A stretch of DNA of 64,000 nucleotides from Streptomyces chartreusis NRRL 3882 (lineage in GTDB: Bacteria > Actinomycetota > Actinomycetes > Streptomycetales > Streptomycetaceae). Shown piece after piece: positions 49,447 through 58,577 of the stretch. Numbering within the stretch: position 1 is the first letter of the stretch; every line of letters starts with the position of its first letter. The notes under the pieces are model-generated. The model was not told the DNA's origin, made no database searches, and saw only the letters and a program-made list of their open reading frames with translations. Location: assembly GCF_900236475.1 (NCBI RefSeq), contig NZ_LT963352.1, positions 7,179,001 through 7,243,000 of the forward strand, in the 5' to 3' direction. The translations under genes were made by a program, and so were the position numbers.

Positions 49447-50406
49447 TCAGCCGCCCTGGCCGGTCACCCGCAGCGGCAGCGGGTACGGCGGGGGAGTGCC
49501 GCCGAACTCCGGGCAGTGGGCCTGGTGGTCGCACCAGCCGCACAACTTCGTGGGACGCGGCCGCCAGTCGCCCGTCTCGGTCGCCAGCCGGATCGCCTCC
49601 CACAGCGCGAGCAGCTTGCGCTCGACCCGCTCCAGGTCGGCGAGGACCGGGTCGTACGTCAGCACCTGGCCGCTGCCGAGATAGACCAGCTGGAGCCGCC
49701 TCGGGACCACGTTCTTCAGCCGCCAGACGACGAGGGCGTAGAACTTCATCTGGAACAGGGCGCCCTCGGAGTACTCGGGCCTGGGCGCCTTGCCCGTCTT
49801 GTAGTCGACGATCCGGACCTCGCCCGTGGGCGCCACGTCGACCCGGTCGATGATGCCGCGCAGCCGCAGCCCGGACTCCAGCTCGGCCTCGACGAACAGC
49901 TCCCGCTCGGCCGGCTCCAGCCGGCTGGGGTCCTCCAGGGTGAACCAGCGCTCGACGAGCTGCTCGGCCTCGCCCAGCCAGCGCGCCAGCCGCTCGCCCT
50001 CGGGGTCGTCGGCGAAGAGCTCCACGACCTCCGGCCGCGTCTGACGCAACCGGTCCCATTGCCCCGGGATCAGCGACTTCGCCCGGGGCGCCGTGCGCTC
50101 GGCCGCCGGGGCGTCGAAGAGGCGCTCCAGCACCGCGTGCACCAGCGTGCCCCTGGTCGCCGCCTCGCTCGGCTTCTCCGGCAGCCGGTCGATGACCCGG
50201 AAGCGGTAGAGCAGCGGGCACTGCATGAAGTCACTGGCACGCGAGGGGGACAGCGAGGCGGGCGGTACGGCCGGTCGCGCGGTCTCGCCCGCCGTCTCCA
50301 CCGCCGTCTCGATGACCGCCTCCACGGGCCCGGCCGGGACCGGCGGGTCCTCCGCCGCGGCAGGGCTGCTGTCGGGCTGCGCCGCGCCCTCGGTGCTCGT
50401 CTCCAT
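49447..50406 (-). CDS. RecB-family PD-(D/E)XK nuclease with Fe-S cysteines
   Basis: This 319-residue stand-alone nuclease has SLSPSRASDFMQCPLLYRFRVIDRLPEKPS at the N-terminus of the domain (first Cys). The catalytic core is LRGIIDRVDVAPTGEVRIVDYKTGKAPRPE (Asp, Asp and Lys of PD-(D/E)XK), and CGWCDHQAHCPEFGG supplies three further cysteines. Four cysteines in this arrangement bind a 4Fe-4S cluster in AddB and Cas4. It is a conserved neighbour of trmI and the proteasome genes in actinobacteria (Rv2119 in M. tuberculosis). The function is unproved. No cas genes are present. ATG 50406 is used; ATG 50418 is possible. Confidence 0.9.
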   Translation of the reverse strand: METSTEGAAQPDSSPAAAEDPPVPAGPVEAVIETAVETAGETARPAVPPASLSPSRASDFMQCPLLYRFRVIDRLPEKPSEAATRGTLVHAVLERLFDAPAAERTAPRAKSLIPGQWDRLRQTRPEVVELFADDPEGERLARWLGEAEQLVERWFTLEDPSRLEPAERELFVEAELESGLRLRGIIDRVDVAPTGEVRIVDYKTGKAPRPEYSEGALFQMKFYALVVWRLKNVVPRRLQLVYLGSGQVLTYDPVLADLERVERKLLALWEAIRLATETGDWRPRPTKLCGWCDHQAHCPEFGGTPPPYPLPLRVTGQGG

Positions 50407-50594
50407 GCCCCAGACCATACGGGCCGCCACTGACAGTGACCCAGCCGCGGTCTCGCCGTGGGCAGGAGTGAGGAGGCGGGACGGAGGGAAACTCAGGGGT
50501 GCCGGGGCGGAAGGCACCTCGACGGACGCATACCATCGACTCGAGACCCTCCCGTCCGGCAGGCGCGGGAGACGATTCGAACGAGGGGACACCG

Positions 50595-52397
50595 GTGGAC
50601 GAGAGCGGCGGGCGCGGGCAGCCGCGGTCCGGCAACGAGGAGTCGGCCGAGCGCCACGCGGGGTCTCCGGCCCGGGCCACCGACCCGACCCCCGCCGACG
50701 AACAGTCCACGGACGTACGGCGGTTCACCTCCACGAGCGACGACGACGCCCCTGCCGCGCCGCCGCCGGCCCGGCCGGAGGACCGCCCGTCCCCACAGAC
50801 GCCGGAACCGGCGGCCGACCCGGCAGCGGCCGAGGCCCCCGACGCCGCACCGGGAGACCCGGAACCCGGCCAGGACCCAGCCGCCGCCACCACCGACGGC
50901 CCCCCGGACCGACAGCCGACGCAAGCCTCCCCCCAGGGGCACCCGGACCGCCCGGAGGCCTCCGCGCACGGCGAGGACGACGGCAGCGGCCGTCCGGAGG
51001 GCGACGCGCACGCGGACCGCCCCGAGCCCGATGCCCTGCGCAAGGCCCCCGCCCGCGGCGACCACGACGGCGGCAGCCGTCCGTCGGGGGCCGACGCGCA
51101 CCCCGACCGTGCCTACGCCACCGGTCCGCACACCGGCTCCGCCGCGGGCAAGCCCGATGCGCACGGCCGGCACGTCGCCCCCGGCACCGGTGACCGCCCG
51201 CTCGCGCACTCGGCCGACGGCAAGGGCCCCGCGCCCCAGCGCCCGGAGCCGCGAGGCGGACTGCTGATGGGGCGACCGTTCGGCGTTCCCGTCTACGTCG
51301 CGCCCAGCTGGTTCCTCGTCGCCGCGTTGATCACCTGGGTGTTCGGCGGACAGCTGGAGCGCGTGCTGCCCGAACTCGGCGCCGCCCGCTACCTGGTCTC
51401 CCTGTTCTTCGCCGTCGCCTTCTACGCGTCCGTGCTGGTGCACGAACTGGCCCACACGGTCGCCGCGCTCCGCTTCAAGCTCCCGGTCCGCCGCATCCAG
51501 CTCCAGTTCTTCGGCGGCGTCTCGGAGATCGAGAAGGAGGCCGAGACCCCCGGACGGGAGTTCGTGCTCGCCTTCGTCGGACCGCTGCTCTCCCTCGTCC
51601 TGGCCGGTGTCTTCTACGCCGCCATGCAGACCGTGGAGCCCGGCACGGTTCCGGGCGTCCTGCTGGCCGGCCTGATGATCTCCAACCTCATCGTGGCCGC
51701 CTTCAACCTCCTGCCCGGCCTGCCCCTGGACGGCGGCCGCATGCTCCGCGCGGTCGTCTGGAAGATCACCGGCAAGCCGATGAGCGGCACCGTCGCCGCC
51801 GCCTGGGTCGGCCGCGCCCTCGCCGTCTCCGTCCTGATCGGCCTGCCCCTGCTGACCCAGTCCGGCGCCCTCGGCACCGACGCCGTGGACAACGTCGGCA
51901 TGGACACGGTCCTGGACGCCCTGCTCGCCGCCATCCTCGCCGCGATCATCTGGACCGGCGCCGGCAACAGCCTGCGCATGGCCCGCCTGCGCGAGCACCT
52001 CCCCGAACTGCGCGCCCGCGCGCTCACCCGCCGTGCCGTCCCGGTCGAGACCGACACCCCGCTCTCGGAGGCCCTGCGACGCGCCAACGCCGCCGGCGCC
52101 CGCGCCCTGGTCGTCGTCGACGCCCACGGCAACCCCGTCTCCCTCGTCCGCGAGGCCGCCATCGTCGGCGTACCCGAACACCGCCGCCCCTGGGTCGCGG
52201 TCAGCGGCCTGGCCCAGGACCTGACCGACGGCATGCGCGTCTCGGCGGAACTGTCCGGCGAGGAGCTCCTGGACGCCCTCCGGGCGACCCCCGCGACCGA
52301 GTACCTGGTGGTGGAGGAGACCGGCGAGATCTACGGCGTCCTGTCCGCGGCCGACGTGGAACGAGCCTTCGTGAAGGCCATGGCCCGTCCCTCCTAG
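50595..52397 (+). CDS. site-2 protease (M50) with C-terminal CBS domains and long disordered N-terminus
   Basis: This 600-residue intramembrane metalloprotease begins with about 220 residues of disordered, Pro/Ala/Asp/Gly/His-rich sequence containing imperfect repeats (GSGRPEGDAHADRPEPDA; GGSRPSGADAHPDRAYA). About six membrane helices then carry the zinc motif HELAH (283-287) and the third ligand in PGLPLDGGRML (Asp379). Two CBS domains end the protein (VETDTPLSEALRRANAAGARALVVVD; DGMRVSAELSGEELLDALRATPATEYLVVEE). The order matches Rip3-type S2P-CBS proteins, which may sense adenine nucleotides. GTG 50595 is chosen on GAGGGG six bases upstream; GTG 50499 would add 32 residues. Confidence 0.92.
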   Translation: MDESGGRGQPRSGNEESAERHAGSPARATDPTPADEQSTDVRRFTSTSDDDAPAAPPPARPEDRPSPQTPEPAADPAAAEAPDAAPGDPEPGQDPAAATTDGPPDRQPTQASPQGHPDRPEASAHGEDDGSGRPEGDAHADRPEPDALRKAPARGDHDGGSRPSGADAHPDRAYATGPHTGSAAGKPDAHGRHVAPGTGDRPLAHSADGKGPAPQRPEPRGGLLMGRPFGVPVYVAPSWFLVAALITWVFGGQLERVLPELGAARYLVSLFFAVAFYASVLVHELAHTVAALRFKLPVRRIQLQFFGGVSEIEKEAETPGREFVLAFVGPLLSLVLAGVFYAAMQTVEPGTVPGVLLAGLMISNLIVAAFNLLPGLPLDGGRMLRAVVWKITGKPMSGTVAAAWVGRALAVSVLIGLPLLTQSGALGTDAVDNVGMDTVLDALLAAILAAIIWTGAGNSLRMARLREHLPELRARALTRRAVPVETDTPLSEALRRANAAGARALVVVDAHGNPVSLVREAAIVGVPEHRRPWVAVSGLAQDLTDGMRVSAELSGEELLDALRATPATEYLVVEETGEIYGVLSAADVERAFVKAMARPS

Positions 52398-52434
52398 TGG
52401 CCGGACCGTGGTCGGAGGCCCTCCCAGGTGCCGG

Positions 52435-52440
52435 TAGGCT
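52435..52440 (+). promoter_or_regulatory. -10 element, trmI, predicted leaderless
   Basis: TAGGCT ends six bases before the trmI ATG at 52447 without an intervening Shine-Dalgarno. Confidence 0.6.
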
Positions 52441-52446
52441 GGTCAC

Positions 52447-53349
52447 ATGTCCGAACCGACCGGTGCCGCCCGCAGGCGCGGGCCCTTCAAGGTCGGGGAC
52501 CAGGTACAGCTGACCGACCCCAAGGGCCGCCACTACACGTTCACGCTCGAGGCCGGGAAGAACTTCCACACCCACAAGGGTTCCTTCCCGCACGACGAAC
52601 TGATCGGCGCTCCCGAGGGCAGCGTTGTCCGCACCACGGGAAACGTCGCCTACCTCGCGCTGCGCCCCCTGCTCCCCGACTACGTCCTGTCCATGCCCCG
52701 CGGGGCAGCCGTCGTCTACCCGAAGGACGCGGGGCAGATCCTCGCCTTCGCCGACATCTTCCCCGGCGCCCGCGTCGTGGAGGCCGGCGTCGGCTCCGGC
52801 TCGCTCAGCAGCTTCCTGCTGCGCGCCATCGGCGACCAGGGCATGCTGCACAGCTACGAGCGCCGCGCGGACTTCGCCGAGATCGCCCAGGCGAACGTAG
52901 AGCGCTACTTCGGCGGCCCGCACCCCGCCTGGCAGCTCACCGTCGGCGACCTCCAGGACAACCTGTCCGACACCGACGTCGACCGCGTCATCCTCGACAT
53001 GCTCGCCCCCTGGGAGTGCCTGGAGGCCGTCTCCAAGGCGCTGGTCCCCGGCGGCATCCTGTGCTGCTACGTGGCGACCACCACCCAGCTCGCCCGGACC
53101 GTCGAGTCCATCCGTGAGATCGGCTGCTTCAACGAGCCGACCTCCTGGGAGACGATGATCCGCAACTGGCACATCGAGGGCCTGGCCGTCCGCCCGGACC
53201 ACCGGATGATCGGCCACACGGGCTTCCTGCTCACGGCCCGCCGCCTCGCCGACGGCGTCGAGCCGCCCATGCGCCGCCGCCGCCCCGCCAAGGGCGCCTA
53301 CGGCGAGGACTACGCCGGCCCGAACGCCGACGGCGGCACCGGCCGCTGA
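52447..53349 (+). CDS. trmI: tRNA (adenine-58-N1)-methyltransferase
   Basis: This 300-residue class I methyltransferase makes m1A58 in the tRNA T-loop. The N-terminal beta-domain contains GRHYTFTLEAGKNFHTHKGSFPHDELIG, PLLPDYVLSMPRGAAVVYPKDAGQI is the family signature, and AdoMet motif I is VVEAGVGSGSLSSFLL near residue 115. The catalytic Asp is in RVILDMLAPWEC. It matches Rv2118c of M. tuberculosis, also between the RecB-like nuclease and the proteasome ATPase. The C-terminal 30 residues are basic and disordered. The start codon directly follows a -10 element. Confidence 0.95.
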   Translation: MSEPTGAARRRGPFKVGDQVQLTDPKGRHYTFTLEAGKNFHTHKGSFPHDELIGAPEGSVVRTTGNVAYLALRPLLPDYVLSMPRGAAVVYPKDAGQILAFADIFPGARVVEAGVGSGSLSSFLLRAIGDQGMLHSYERRADFAEIAQANVERYFGGPHPAWQLTVGDLQDNLSDTDVDRVILDMLAPWECLEAVSKALVPGGILCCYVATTTQLARTVESIREIGCFNEPTSWETMIRNWHIEGLAVRPDHRMIGHTGFLLTARRLADGVEPPMRRRRPAKGAYGEDYAGPNADGGTGR

Positions 53350-53376
53350 GACGGCCCGCCGCCCCGCACAACGCAC

Positions 53377-53428
53377 AGGCGCCGTGGCGGAGTTCCCGGA
53401 CCCACTCCGGAACTCCGCCACGGCGCCT
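53377..53428 (+). terminator. 20-base-stem hairpin after trmI
   Basis: AGGCGCCGTGGCGGAGTTCC (53377-53396) and its exact complement (53409-53428) flank a 12-base loop. The rest of the gap to the next gene (53429-53696) is GC-rich with no ORF recognised; it should contain the promoter of the secreted-protein gene. Confidence 0.9.
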
Positions 53429-53696
53429 CACTGTTGCCCCCCGGGGTGCCGCCGCGGGTGAACCGGCGCATGTCCCCCTTGACCTGAAACAGGCCCCCGG
53501 CGGCCCGCCTTGCCGACGTGGCGCGGGGCCGGCGGCGGCCCGCGCCGGCACGTGCTCGCTGACACAGCGGCAGGGACCGTAACCCTTCTGACTTCCCCGG
53601 CGCGGGACGTGCACACCCCGCCGTTCCCTCGCGGTGTGACGTGTGGCACCATGCTGGCCACCCCACCACCGGCACAGCCCTCAGGAGACACTCCTA

Positions 53697-54275
53697 GTGC
53701 AGCCTTCCGCCGTCCCGGAGCTCGCCCACACCCACACCCGTCCCATCCACTGGCTCGCCACCGCGACGGCCGTCGCCGGCGTCGTGGCCCTCTCCTCGTT
53801 CCTCCAGCCGGGCGCGGCCACAGCGGCCCAGGCGGCCGGCCCCGAGACCAGAAGCGCTCCGGCGCACCTCGCGCCGCCCGACCCGGCCGCGGTGACGTTC
53901 CCGATCGAGTGCGGCCCGGTGAAGGCCGTGGTGCAGAAGCGGGCTTCCGGCGATCTCGACGGCGACGGCAACCCCGAGACGGTGGCCGTGGTCCACTGCG
54001 ACTCCCCGATGGGCACCCCGCCGGACGGCGTGTACGTCCTCACCCGGGGCGGGGACGGCGGTCAACCGCGCGTGGTGGCGACCCTGCTCGACCCCGAGGA
54101 CGGCACCACCGTCAGTGACTTCGCCGTACGCGACGGCGCCGTCACGGCCACGCTCCTCGGCTACTCGTCGTCCGATGTGCCGCGTTGCTGCCCCGATGTG
54201 CACAGCGACGCGAAATGGCGTTGGCAGAACGGCGCGTTCGTGCGCTCGACACCGGCCGGTGCCCGCAGCGTGTGA
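53697..54275 (+). CDS. secreted hypothetical protein with EF-hand/FG-GAP-like motif
   Basis: This 192-residue protein has a hydrophobic signal-like helix (HWLATATAVAGVVALSSFLQ, residues about 18-37) followed by an Ala-rich cleavage region. The exported part has GDLDGDGNPETVAVVHCDSP, a calcium-binding DxDGDG loop as in FG-GAP repeats, and four cysteines (CGPVK, HCDSP, RCCPDVH) likely forming disulfides. No known family was recognised. GTG 53697 has AGGAG nine bases upstream; an ATG at 53652 would add 15 residues. It is convergent with the ferredoxin gene. Confidence 0.82.
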   Translation: MQPSAVPELAHTHTRPIHWLATATAVAGVVALSSFLQPGAATAAQAAGPETRSAPAHLAPPDPAAVTFPIECGPVKAVVQKRASGDLDGDGNPETVAVVHCDSPMGTPPDGVYVLTRGGDGGQPRVVATLLDPEDGTTVSDFAVRDGAVTATLLGYSSSDVPRCCPDVHSDAKWRWQNGAFVRSTPAGARSV

Positions 54276-54334
54276 GGTCCCTGCGCCCCCACGTGTGAGA
54301 TATCAGACAGTAGTCACGGAACGTAGAGAAGTGG

Positions 54335-54640
54335 TCACTCCGCGTCTGGGCCGTAGACCTCGGCCCTGTCCGAAACTCGACGTACGTGGATGCACTCGCC
54401 CGGACACTCCTTCGCCGAGTCGATCACGTCCGTGAGGAGCGGCAGCGGCACGGGCGTTGTCGCGCCCTTGTCCTGGAGCAACTCGTCGTCGGCGCTCTTC
54501 ACATAGGCCAGACCGTCGATGTCCAGCTCGAACACCTCGGGCGCGTACTGGGCGCAGATGCCGTCGCCGGTACACAGGTCCTGGTCGATCCAGACCTCCA
54601 GCGCCTCGCCGTCGACCCCCGCCTCCTGCTGCACGCTCAT
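54335..54640 (-). CDS. 3Fe-4S type ferredoxin
   Basis: This 101-residue small electron carrier has cysteines in DLCTGDGICAQYAPEVFELD (C23 and C29) and in SAKECPGECIHV, the pattern of single-cluster 3Fe-4S/4Fe-4S ferredoxins that serve cytochromes P450 and related enzymes. DIDGLAYVK between them is typical of the fold. The N-terminal 15 and C-terminal 15 residues are acidic extensions. It is divergent from arc by 246 bases. A ferredoxin is a conserved neighbour of the proteasome ATPase in Streptomyces. Its redox partner is not in this window. ATG 54640 is the start. Confidence 0.92.
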   Translation of the reverse strand: MSVQQEAGVDGEALEVWIDQDLCTGDGICAQYAPEVFELDIDGLAYVKSADDELLQDKGATTPVPLPLLTDVIDSAKECPGECIHVRRVSDRAEVYGPDAE

Positions 54641-54842
54641 GTCTCCTGCCGTTTCATACGTCGAGCCGTGCCGGGAATCCGGCCAGCTCTGACGGGTGTT
54701 GAACGCTTCGACCGTACCTGAGGCTGGGTTCCAATCATGTTCGCTGGGTATCCCCCTGGCGTGAGGGAGAGCGCAAGGGTGAAGATCGGACACACCCCGA
54801 CCGTCTTTGTGATCTAGGGGTTTCAATCGACACCCGCCCAGG

Positions 54843-54852
54843 TAGGGTCTGG
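54843..54852 (+). promoter_or_regulatory. -10 region, arc
   Basis: GTAGGGTCTG contains a TAGGGT -10 about 38 bases before the arc start. The same decamer, or a one-base variant, precedes pup and prcB. Confidence 0.55.
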
Positions 54853-54886
54853 AAGCGTCCAGCTCCCCTTGGAGGAGGTGAGGACC

Positions 54887-56653
54887 GTGGCAGCCCACGA
54901 CGACGACATGAACCGCGGCATCCGCCCGGGACGCGGGTCCGACGACCCGGCCGGGCAGATCGCCTACCTTGAGCAGGAGATCGCCGTCCTGCGACGTAAG
55001 CTCGCCGACTCTCCGCGACACACGAGGATTCTCGAAGAGCGGATCGTCGAGCTGCAGACCAATCTGGCCGGCGTGTCCGCGCAGAACGAGCGGCTCGCCA
55101 ACACGCTCCGTGAGGCCCGTGACCAGATCGTGGCCCTCAAGGAGGAGGTCGACCGGCTCGCGCAGCCGCCGGCCGGCTTCGGTGTCTTCCTGACGGCGAA
55201 CGAGGACGGCACCGCCGACATCTTCACCGGCGGCCGCAAGCTCAGGGTGAACGTCAGCCCCAGCGTCGAGCTCGACGAGCTCCGGCGCGGCCAGGAAGTG
55301 ATGCTCAACGAAGCGCTCAACGTGGTCGACGCCATGGAGTTCGAGCGCGTCGGCGACATCGTCACACTCAAGGAGATCCTCGAGGACGGCGAGCGGGCCC
55401 TGGTGCTCGGGCACACCGACGAGGAGCGGGTGGTACGGCTCGCCGAGCCGCTGCTGGACGTCACCATCCGCCCCGGCGACGCCCTGCTCCTGGAGCCCCG
55501 CTCCGGCTACGTCTACGAGGTCGTGCCGAAGAGCGAGGTCGAGGAGCTCGTCCTCGAAGAGGTCCCCGACATCGGCTACGAGCAGATCGGCGGCCTCGGC
55601 GGCCAGATCGAGGCCATCCGCGACGCGGTCGAGCTCCCGTACCTCTACCCGGACCTGTTCAAGGAGCACGAACTGCGGCCGCCGAAGGGTGTCCTGCTGT
55701 ACGGGCCTCCCGGATGCGGTAAGACCCTGATCGCCAAGGCCGTGGCCAACTCGCTGGCCAAGAAGGTCGCCGAGGTGACCGGCCAGGCCGCCGGCAAGAG
55801 CTTCTTCCTCAACATCAAGGGCCCCGAGCTCCTGAACAAGTACGTCGGTGAGACGGAGCGGCAGATCCGCCTCGTCTTCCAGCGGGCCCGTGAGAAGGCC
55901 AGCGAGGGCACCCCCGTCATCGTCTTCTTCGACGAGATGGAGTCCCTCTTCCGCACCCGTGGCTCCGGTGTCAGCTCGGACGTGGAGAACACCATCGTCC
56001 CGCAGCTGCTGGCCGAGATCGACGGTGTGGAGGGCCTGCAGAACGTGGTCGTGATCGGTGCCTCCAACCGTGAGGACATGATCGACCCGGCCATCCTGCG
56101 GCCCGGCCGGCTGGACGTGAAGATCAAGATCGAGCGTCCGGACGCCGAGGCGGCCAAGGACATCTTCGGCAAGTACCTCACCGAGCGCCTCCCGCTGCAC
56201 AGCGACGACCTCGCCGAGCACGGCGGCTCCAAGGCCTCCACGGTCCAGAGCATGATCCAGACGGCCGTCGAACAGATGTACGCCGAATCCGAGGAGAACC
56301 GCTTCCTGGAGGTCACCTACGCCAACGGCGACAAGGAAGTCCTCTACTTCAAGGACTTCAACTCCGGCGCCATGATCGAGAACATCGTCGGCCGCGCCAA
56401 GAAGATGGCGATCAAGGACTTCCTCGAGAAGAACCAGAAGGGCCTCCGGGTCTCCCACCTCCTCCAGGCCTGCGTGGACGAGTTCAAGGAGAACGAGGAC
56501 CTGCCGAACACCACCAACCCGGACGACTGGGCCCGAATCTCCGGAAAGAAGGGCGAACGGATCGTGTACATCCGTACGCTCATCACCGGAAAGCAGGGCG
56601 CGGACACCGGACGCTCCATCGACACGGTGGCGAACACCGGTCAGTACCTGTAA
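54887..56653 (+). CDS. arc: proteasomal AAA+ ATPase (ARC/Mpa)
   Basis: This 588-residue hexameric unfoldase recognises Pup and threads substrates into the 20S proteasome. It has an N-terminal coiled coil that binds Pup (LEQEIAVLRRKLADSP and LREARDQIVALKEEVDRLAQ, residues about 27-90) and tandem OB folds (about 95-240). The AAA+ domain has Walker A GPPGCGKT at 273-280 and Walker B VFFDEMES with Asp349. The C-terminus is NTGQYL, the penultimate-tyrosine motif that docks into and opens the proteasome ring. GTG 54887 has GGAGG about ten bases upstream. A hairpin with a U-tract follows, so dop is probably transcribed from its own promoter. Confidence 0.97.
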   Translation: MAAHDDDMNRGIRPGRGSDDPAGQIAYLEQEIAVLRRKLADSPRHTRILEERIVELQTNLAGVSAQNERLANTLREARDQIVALKEEVDRLAQPPAGFGVFLTANEDGTADIFTGGRKLRVNVSPSVELDELRRGQEVMLNEALNVVDAMEFERVGDIVTLKEILEDGERALVLGHTDEERVVRLAEPLLDVTIRPGDALLLEPRSGYVYEVVPKSEVEELVLEEVPDIGYEQIGGLGGQIEAIRDAVELPYLYPDLFKEHELRPPKGVLLYGPPGCGKTLIAKAVANSLAKKVAEVTGQAAGKSFFLNIKGPELLNKYVGETERQIRLVFQRAREKASEGTPVIVFFDEMESLFRTRGSGVSSDVENTIVPQLLAEIDGVEGLQNVVVIGASNREDMIDPAILRPGRLDVKIKIERPDAEAAKDIFGKYLTERLPLHSDDLAEHGGSKASTVQSMIQTAVEQMYAESEENRFLEVTYANGDKEVLYFKDFNSGAMIENIVGRAKKMAIKDFLEKNQKGLRVSHLLQACVDEFKENEDLPNTTNPDDWARISGKKGERIVYIRTLITGKQGADTGRSIDTVANTGQYL

Positions 56654-56660
56654 AAGACAG

Positions 56661-56706
56661 GGCGGCTGCGGGTGCCCTCGGCGGGTACCCGCAGCCGCCT
56701 GTTTTT
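56661..56706 (+). terminator. intrinsic terminator with U-tract after arc
   Basis: GGCGGCTGCGGGT (56661-56673) and ACCCGCAGCCGCC (56687-56699) form a 13-base stem followed by TGTTTTT. A U-run is unusual for this genome, which makes this a strong terminator. Confidence 0.9.
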
Positions 56707-56767
56707 CAGGCCACGGCTGGAGCAACGCAATGACGCAAATGATCTCCCCACCAGCGCAAAGGCGTTC

Positions 56768-56773
56768 TAGGCT
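56768..56773 (+). promoter_or_regulatory. -10 element candidate, dop
   Basis: TAGGCT lies about 115 bases before the dop ATG, in a locally AT-richer stretch that follows the arc terminator. Promoter activity is inferred from position. Confidence 0.45.
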
Positions 56774-56887
56774 CTTGCGTACCGCCAAGTCGCGCAGTGC
56801 GGGGACGGGCACCGCACACGCAACCGAGCGCCAGCGGTATCTGAGTGGCGCCCACGACCGAGGGCGCCGCCGGGCAAGGAGGGCCGC

Positions 56888-58399
56888 ATGACCGTACGGC
56901 GAGTAATGGGCATCGAGACGGAGTACGGAATCTCCGTCCCCGGCCACCCCAACGCCAATGCCATGCTCACCTCGTCCCAGATCGTGAACGCCTACGCGGC
57001 GGCGATGCACCGGGCCCGCCGGGCCCGCTGGGACTTCGAGGAGGAGAACCCGCTGCGGGACGCCCGAGGCTTCGACCTCGCCCGCGAGGCCGCCGACTCC
57101 AGCCAGCTCACCGACGAGGACATCGGCCTGGCCAACGTGATCCTCACCAACGGCGCACGGCTCTACGTCGACCACGCACACCCCGAGTACAGCGCCCCTG
57201 AGGTGACGAATCCGCGGGACGCCGTCCTCTGGGACAAGGCCGGCGAGAGGATCATGGCGGAGGCCGCGGAACGGGCCGCCCAGCTGCCCGGTGCCCAGCC
57301 GATCCACCTGTACAAGAACAACACCGACAACAAGGGCGCGTCCTACGGCACGCACGAGAACTACCTGATGAAGCGGGAGACCCCCTTCTCGGACATCGTG
57401 CGCCACCTCACGCCGTTCTTCGTCTCCCGCCAGGTCTTCACCGGCGCGGGCCGTGTCGGCATCGGCCAGGACGGGCACGAGCACGGCTTCCAGCTCAGCC
57501 AGCGGGCCGACTACTTCGAGGTCGAGGTCGGCCTCGAGACGACGCTCAAGCGCCCGATCATCAACACCCGCGACGAGCCGCACGCGGACGCCGAGAAGTA
57601 CCGCCGGCTGCACGTGATCATCGGGGACGCGAACCTGTCGGAGATCTCGACGTACCTCAAGCTGGGGACGACCTCCCTGGTCCTGTCGATGATCGAGGAC
57701 GGTTTCATCGCCGTCGACCTCGCCGTCGACCAGCCCGTGCGCACGCTCCACCAGGTCTCGCACGACCCGTCCCTGAAGCGCCTGGTCACGCTGCGCAGCG
57801 GCCGGACGCTCACGGCGGTCCAGCTGCAGATGGAGTACTACGAGCTGGCGCGCAAGTACGTGGAGGAGCGGTTCGGCGCGGACGCCGACGACCAGACCAA
57901 GGACGTCCTGTCCCGCTGGGAGGACACCCTCACCCGCCTGGAGCACGACCCGATGAGCCTGGCCGGCGAGCTGGACTGGGTCGCCAAGCGGGAGCTCATG
58001 GAGGGCTACCGGCGCCGGGACAACCTCGACTGGGACGCGGCGCGGCTGCACCTGGTCGACCTCCAGTACGCCGACGTACGCCCCGAGAAGGGCCTGTACA
58101 ACCGTCTGGTGGCCCGCGGGCGCATGAAGCGGCTGCTGGACGAGGCGGACGTCGAGCGGGCCCGTACGGCGCCGCCTGAGGACACGCGCGCGTACTTCCG
58201 CGGCCGCTGCCTGGAGCAGTACGCGGACGACGTGGCGGCGGCGTCCTGGGACTCGGTGATCTTCGACCTGCCGGGCCGGGACTCCCTCCAGCGCGTTCCA
58301 ACCCTCGAACCGCTTCGCGGAACGCGTAATCACGTCAAGGAGCTCCTGGACCGCTGCCGCACCGCGGAAGACCTGGTCAGGGTCCTTTCGGGCGGGTGA
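56888..58399 (+). CDS. dop: deamidase/depupylase of Pup
   Basis: This 503-residue carboxylate-amine-ligase-fold enzyme converts the C-terminal Gln of Pup to Glu and also removes Pup from substrates. The ATP/Mg site starts with VMGIETEYGIS (Glu10). The long Dop loop lies around residues 42-75, and the catalytic Asp95 is in RLYVDHAHPEYSAPE. The central motif LYKNNTDNKGASYGTHENYLM is shared with PafA at the right edge. GRDSLQRVPTLEPLRGTRNHV is in the C-terminal domain. GGAGG precedes ATG 56888. Confidence 0.97.
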   Translation: MTVRRVMGIETEYGISVPGHPNANAMLTSSQIVNAYAAAMHRARRARWDFEEENPLRDARGFDLAREAADSSQLTDEDIGLANVILTNGARLYVDHAHPEYSAPEVTNPRDAVLWDKAGERIMAEAAERAAQLPGAQPIHLYKNNTDNKGASYGTHENYLMKRETPFSDIVRHLTPFFVSRQVFTGAGRVGIGQDGHEHGFQLSQRADYFEVEVGLETTLKRPIINTRDEPHADAEKYRRLHVIIGDANLSEISTYLKLGTTSLVLSMIEDGFIAVDLAVDQPVRTLHQVSHDPSLKRLVTLRSGRTLTAVQLQMEYYELARKYVEERFGADADDQTKDVLSRWEDTLTRLEHDPMSLAGELDWVAKRELMEGYRRRDNLDWDAARLHLVDLQYADVRPEKGLYNRLVARGRMKRLLDEADVERARTAPPEDTRAYFRGRCLEQYADDVAAASWDSVIFDLPGRDSLQRVPTLEPLRGTRNHVKELLDRCRTAEDLVRVLSGG

Positions 58400-58520
58400 G
58401 CGCGTTCAGCGGGTACTCGGGTGGGGCCCGCCGGACAGGGTGGAAAATCCCAGGTCCGGGAATCATCGAGGTGGTCCCCGTACGTTGGAGCAACAGCGGG
58501 GCCATTGTCAGACCCGGCGA

Positions 58521-58530
58521 GTAGGGTCTG
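58521..58530 (+). promoter_or_regulatory. -10 region, pup
   Basis: GTAGGGTCTG is identical to the decamer upstream of arc and lies 47 bases before the pup ATG. It suggests pup can be transcribed separately from dop. Confidence 0.55.
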
Positions 58531-58577
58531 ATCTTGACCGAGCAACTGTGTCGGGCGAACCGAGCGGGGTGAGGGAT

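Noticed and set aside
54335..58333. 1332-codon reverse-strand open frame opposite arc and dop
   Set aside because: Only its last 101 codons (the ferredoxin, 54335-54640) are coding. The rest is the antisense of arc and dop, kept open by high third-position GC.
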